A stretch of DNA of 7,541 nucleotides. It comes from Candidatus Levyibacteriota bacterium. Its GTDB lineage: Bacteria > Patescibacteriota > Microgenomatia > Levybacterales > UBA12049. The notes under the pieces were generated by a model, which did not search any database, was not told where the DNA came from, and worked only from the letters and a program-made list of their open reading frames with translations. Below are positions 6,436-7,541 of this stretch, in pieces. The DNA lies in the NCBI GenBank assembly GCA_023245515.1, contig JAHFKE010000052.1, forward strand, positions 1 through 7,541, given 5' to 3'. How positions within the stretch are numbered: position 1 is the first letter of the stretch; the number at the start of each line of letters is the position of its first letter. Made by a program: the position numbers and the translations under genes.

Positions 6436-7203
6436 ATGACTAAAGAAAGATTTAGTGAAGCTAAAGATCGACTGGGAGATTATTTCTATCTGGAGGTTCT
6501 TTTTGGTGACCTTCGGGTTCCTGAGAAGCGATCTGTAGCACGGGCACTCACAGAGATGGTGAAAAGACCTAAGAGTAAAGAGCGTCTTCAAGTATTAAAT
6601 GCGGTATATGGCGCTGGATCTTCAATTGAGCTGACATCCAATTTGCAGGATGAGGATATTTCTCATAGAAGGCTCCGGTCTGCTCTGAGTGATCCGCTGA
6701 ATTTTGCGCTACTTGATACGACACCAGCGAATGCAGACATTATTTTTCCTAAGGCTGCTACGCTTTCTTATGTGCCCTTGGAAGCTTTCCCACAGAGGCT
6801 GAAGGAGGCAATAGCTGCAACGCCCACTGATTCAGGTATTTCTCTGCGACAGAAAGGTACTTTCCAATATCTTTGTCCTCAGGCTGAGGACAATATGGAT
6901 ATTGCTATGGATAATGAAACAACCCTTCTTGTAAATGGCAGTCTTCTAGTGAAAGACGAGGGGCGACTAACCTCTCTGTGTACAGAGACATTCAGCAATA
7001 GAGCTGGGTACGCTTTTCTGGAGGGCAATTGGTATTCGCCCTATGATGAAAGACTAAGGAGTGCTATTAGAAATGGCTTGCATATGGGCAAGGAAGAGAT
7101 AGCGATGCAAGCAGGTGTTTGGCAACTTATGAGGCCGGTGGAGAACGATGAGTTACTGGAGAGAGCGAAGTACCATGCCGGCAATGGGCCCTATCCTCAA
7201 TAG
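6436..7203 (+). CDS. Hypothetical cytoplasmic protein, 255 residues
   Basis: I do not recognise this protein. It has no signal peptide or transmembrane segment and should be soluble and intracellular. The first 60 residues are charged and probably helical (KERFSEAKDRLGDYFYLE, then KRPKSKERLQ with a basic cluster at 43-50). The middle has mixed helices and strands, and the end is a helical run, DERLRSAIRNGLHMGKEE. There are two cysteines, 147 and 182, with no metal-binding spacing. I chose the ATG at 6436; the frame could open at TTG 6427, but that codon overlaps the -10 box. The gene is divergent from the protease fusion gene across 70 bp and converges, 15 bp apart, on the DUF2079-like gene, so it is probably monocistronic. 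The length, intact frame and good promoter support a real gene. Confidence 0.75.
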   Translation: MTKERFSEAKDRLGDYFYLEVLFGDLRVPEKRSVARALTEMVKRPKSKERLQVLNAVYGAGSSIELTSNLQDEDISHRRLRSALSDPLNFALLDTTPANADIIFPKAATLSYVPLEAFPQRLKEAIAATPTDSGISLRQKGTFQYLCPQAEDNMDIAMDNETTLLVNGSLLVKDEGRLTSLCTETFSNRAGYAFLEGNWYSPYDERLRSAIRNGLHMGKEEIAMQAGVWQLMRPVENDELLERAKYHAGNGPYPQ

Positions 7204-7218
7204 AATTGGGGGTGCCAT

Positions 7219-7541
7219 CTATCGCTTCCTCAAGAAAACAACAAATGTTCCTTCTTCGACGATCGGTTCATATCTCGGGTCTGCTTTGAGTCTTTTTATG
7301 AAGTCTGTATCTGTTCTGAATGACCACTGGTCGGTGAGGAGAAAAAGCACAATGTCCGCCTTATCTACCCCCTGGGGCACAATGGTAATATTATCACGCT
7401 CTGATAGGTGGGAGCCAAGGTTGTTAGAGGATGTTACTCTGAAGCTCTTTGGAATTCTTGATAGGAATGTGTCGATATATTCTCTATTAGCCAGAGGTTT
7501 GATGAGAGGGTCGAGATTGGGATGGCGGCTTGCCGGCAAGG
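7219..7541 (-). CDS. C-terminal part of a DUF2079-like membrane protein, cut by window edge
   Basis: About 107 residues of an open frame continue off the right edge; the TAG stop is at 7219-7221. The visible part resembles the soluble C-terminal end of DUF2079 (predicted multi-pass membrane) proteins: FLSRIPKSFRVTSSNNLGSH followed by LSERDNITIVPQG, then ADIVLFLLTD and a final FVVFLRKR. In this family the tail reads as a helix, a SxxxLxxHLSxR segment and two strands after many transmembrane helices, with relatives among glycosyltransferase-like polytopic proteins. No membrane helix is visible in this fragment, so the assignment rests on the tail pattern alone. The apparent TTG at 7539 is only where the window ends and is not a credible start. 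The function of the family is not established. Confidence 0.65.
   Translation of the reverse strand, partial: LPASRHPNLDPLIKPLANREYIDTFLSRIPKSFRVTSSNNLGSHLSERDNITIVPQGVDKADIVLFLLTDQWSFRTDTDFIKRLKADPRYEPIVEEGTFVVFLRKR

Noticed and set aside
7529..7540. 12-bp perfect palindrome CTTGCCGGCAAG near the right edge
   Set aside because: It lies inside the DUF2079-like coding frame at the window edge, without flanking repeats or a partner; probably coincidental.

Overview
The window looks like chromosomal DNA of a small-genome bacterium, most likely a member of the Candidate Phyla Radiation (Patescibacteria). This rests on an archaeal-type PEP carboxylase in an otherwise bacterial context, short gaps and overlapping genes, several genes whose -10 box sits almost on the start codon, and a DUF2079-type membrane protein. 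The placement is inference; no marker gene here fixes the phylum. All genes read with the standard bacterial code, so TGA is a stop here and not the recoded glycine codon of some CPR lineages.

Left part (1-2930): the last 35 codons of an insertion-sequence transposase are followed 47 bp later by eno (enolase). Enolase converges on ppcA, the archaeal-type phosphoenolpyruvate carboxylase on the minus strand. The two coding regions overlap tail to tail by 26 bp. Enolase makes PEP and PpcA carboxylates it to oxaloacetate, so the pair forms a PEP node linking lower glycolysis to C4 acids.

Middle (3018-6365, all minus strand): in transcription order there is (i) a 651-residue membrane-anchored exported protein with an M64/metzincin-like zinc-protease domain followed by a lytic-transglycosylase-like domain, (ii) a 171-residue single-pass membrane protein starting 3 nt after its stop codon, and (iii) an ATP-cone plus Mrr-type nuclease fusion. 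ppcA follows in the same direction but has its own promoter-like box. A compact palindromic module of 54 bp lies between (ii) and (iii) and contains the stop codon of (ii). A further small hairpin that could cover the ribosome binding site of (iii) lies next to it.

Right part (6366-7541): a 70-bp divergent intergenic region separates the protease fusion gene from an unrecognised 255-residue cytoplasmic protein on the plus strand. That gene converges, 15 bp apart, on the C-terminal end of a DUF2079-like membrane protein that runs off the right edge. I found no tRNA, rRNA, CRISPR array or convincing intrinsic terminator, and no gene-free stretch exceeds 160 bp.

The best leads are the protease-transglycosylase fusion with its coupled membrane partner, the apparent split between leaderless genes (eno, ppcA, the 255-residue gene) and a Shine-Dalgarno-led operon-internal gene, and the palindromic module that ends a gene.
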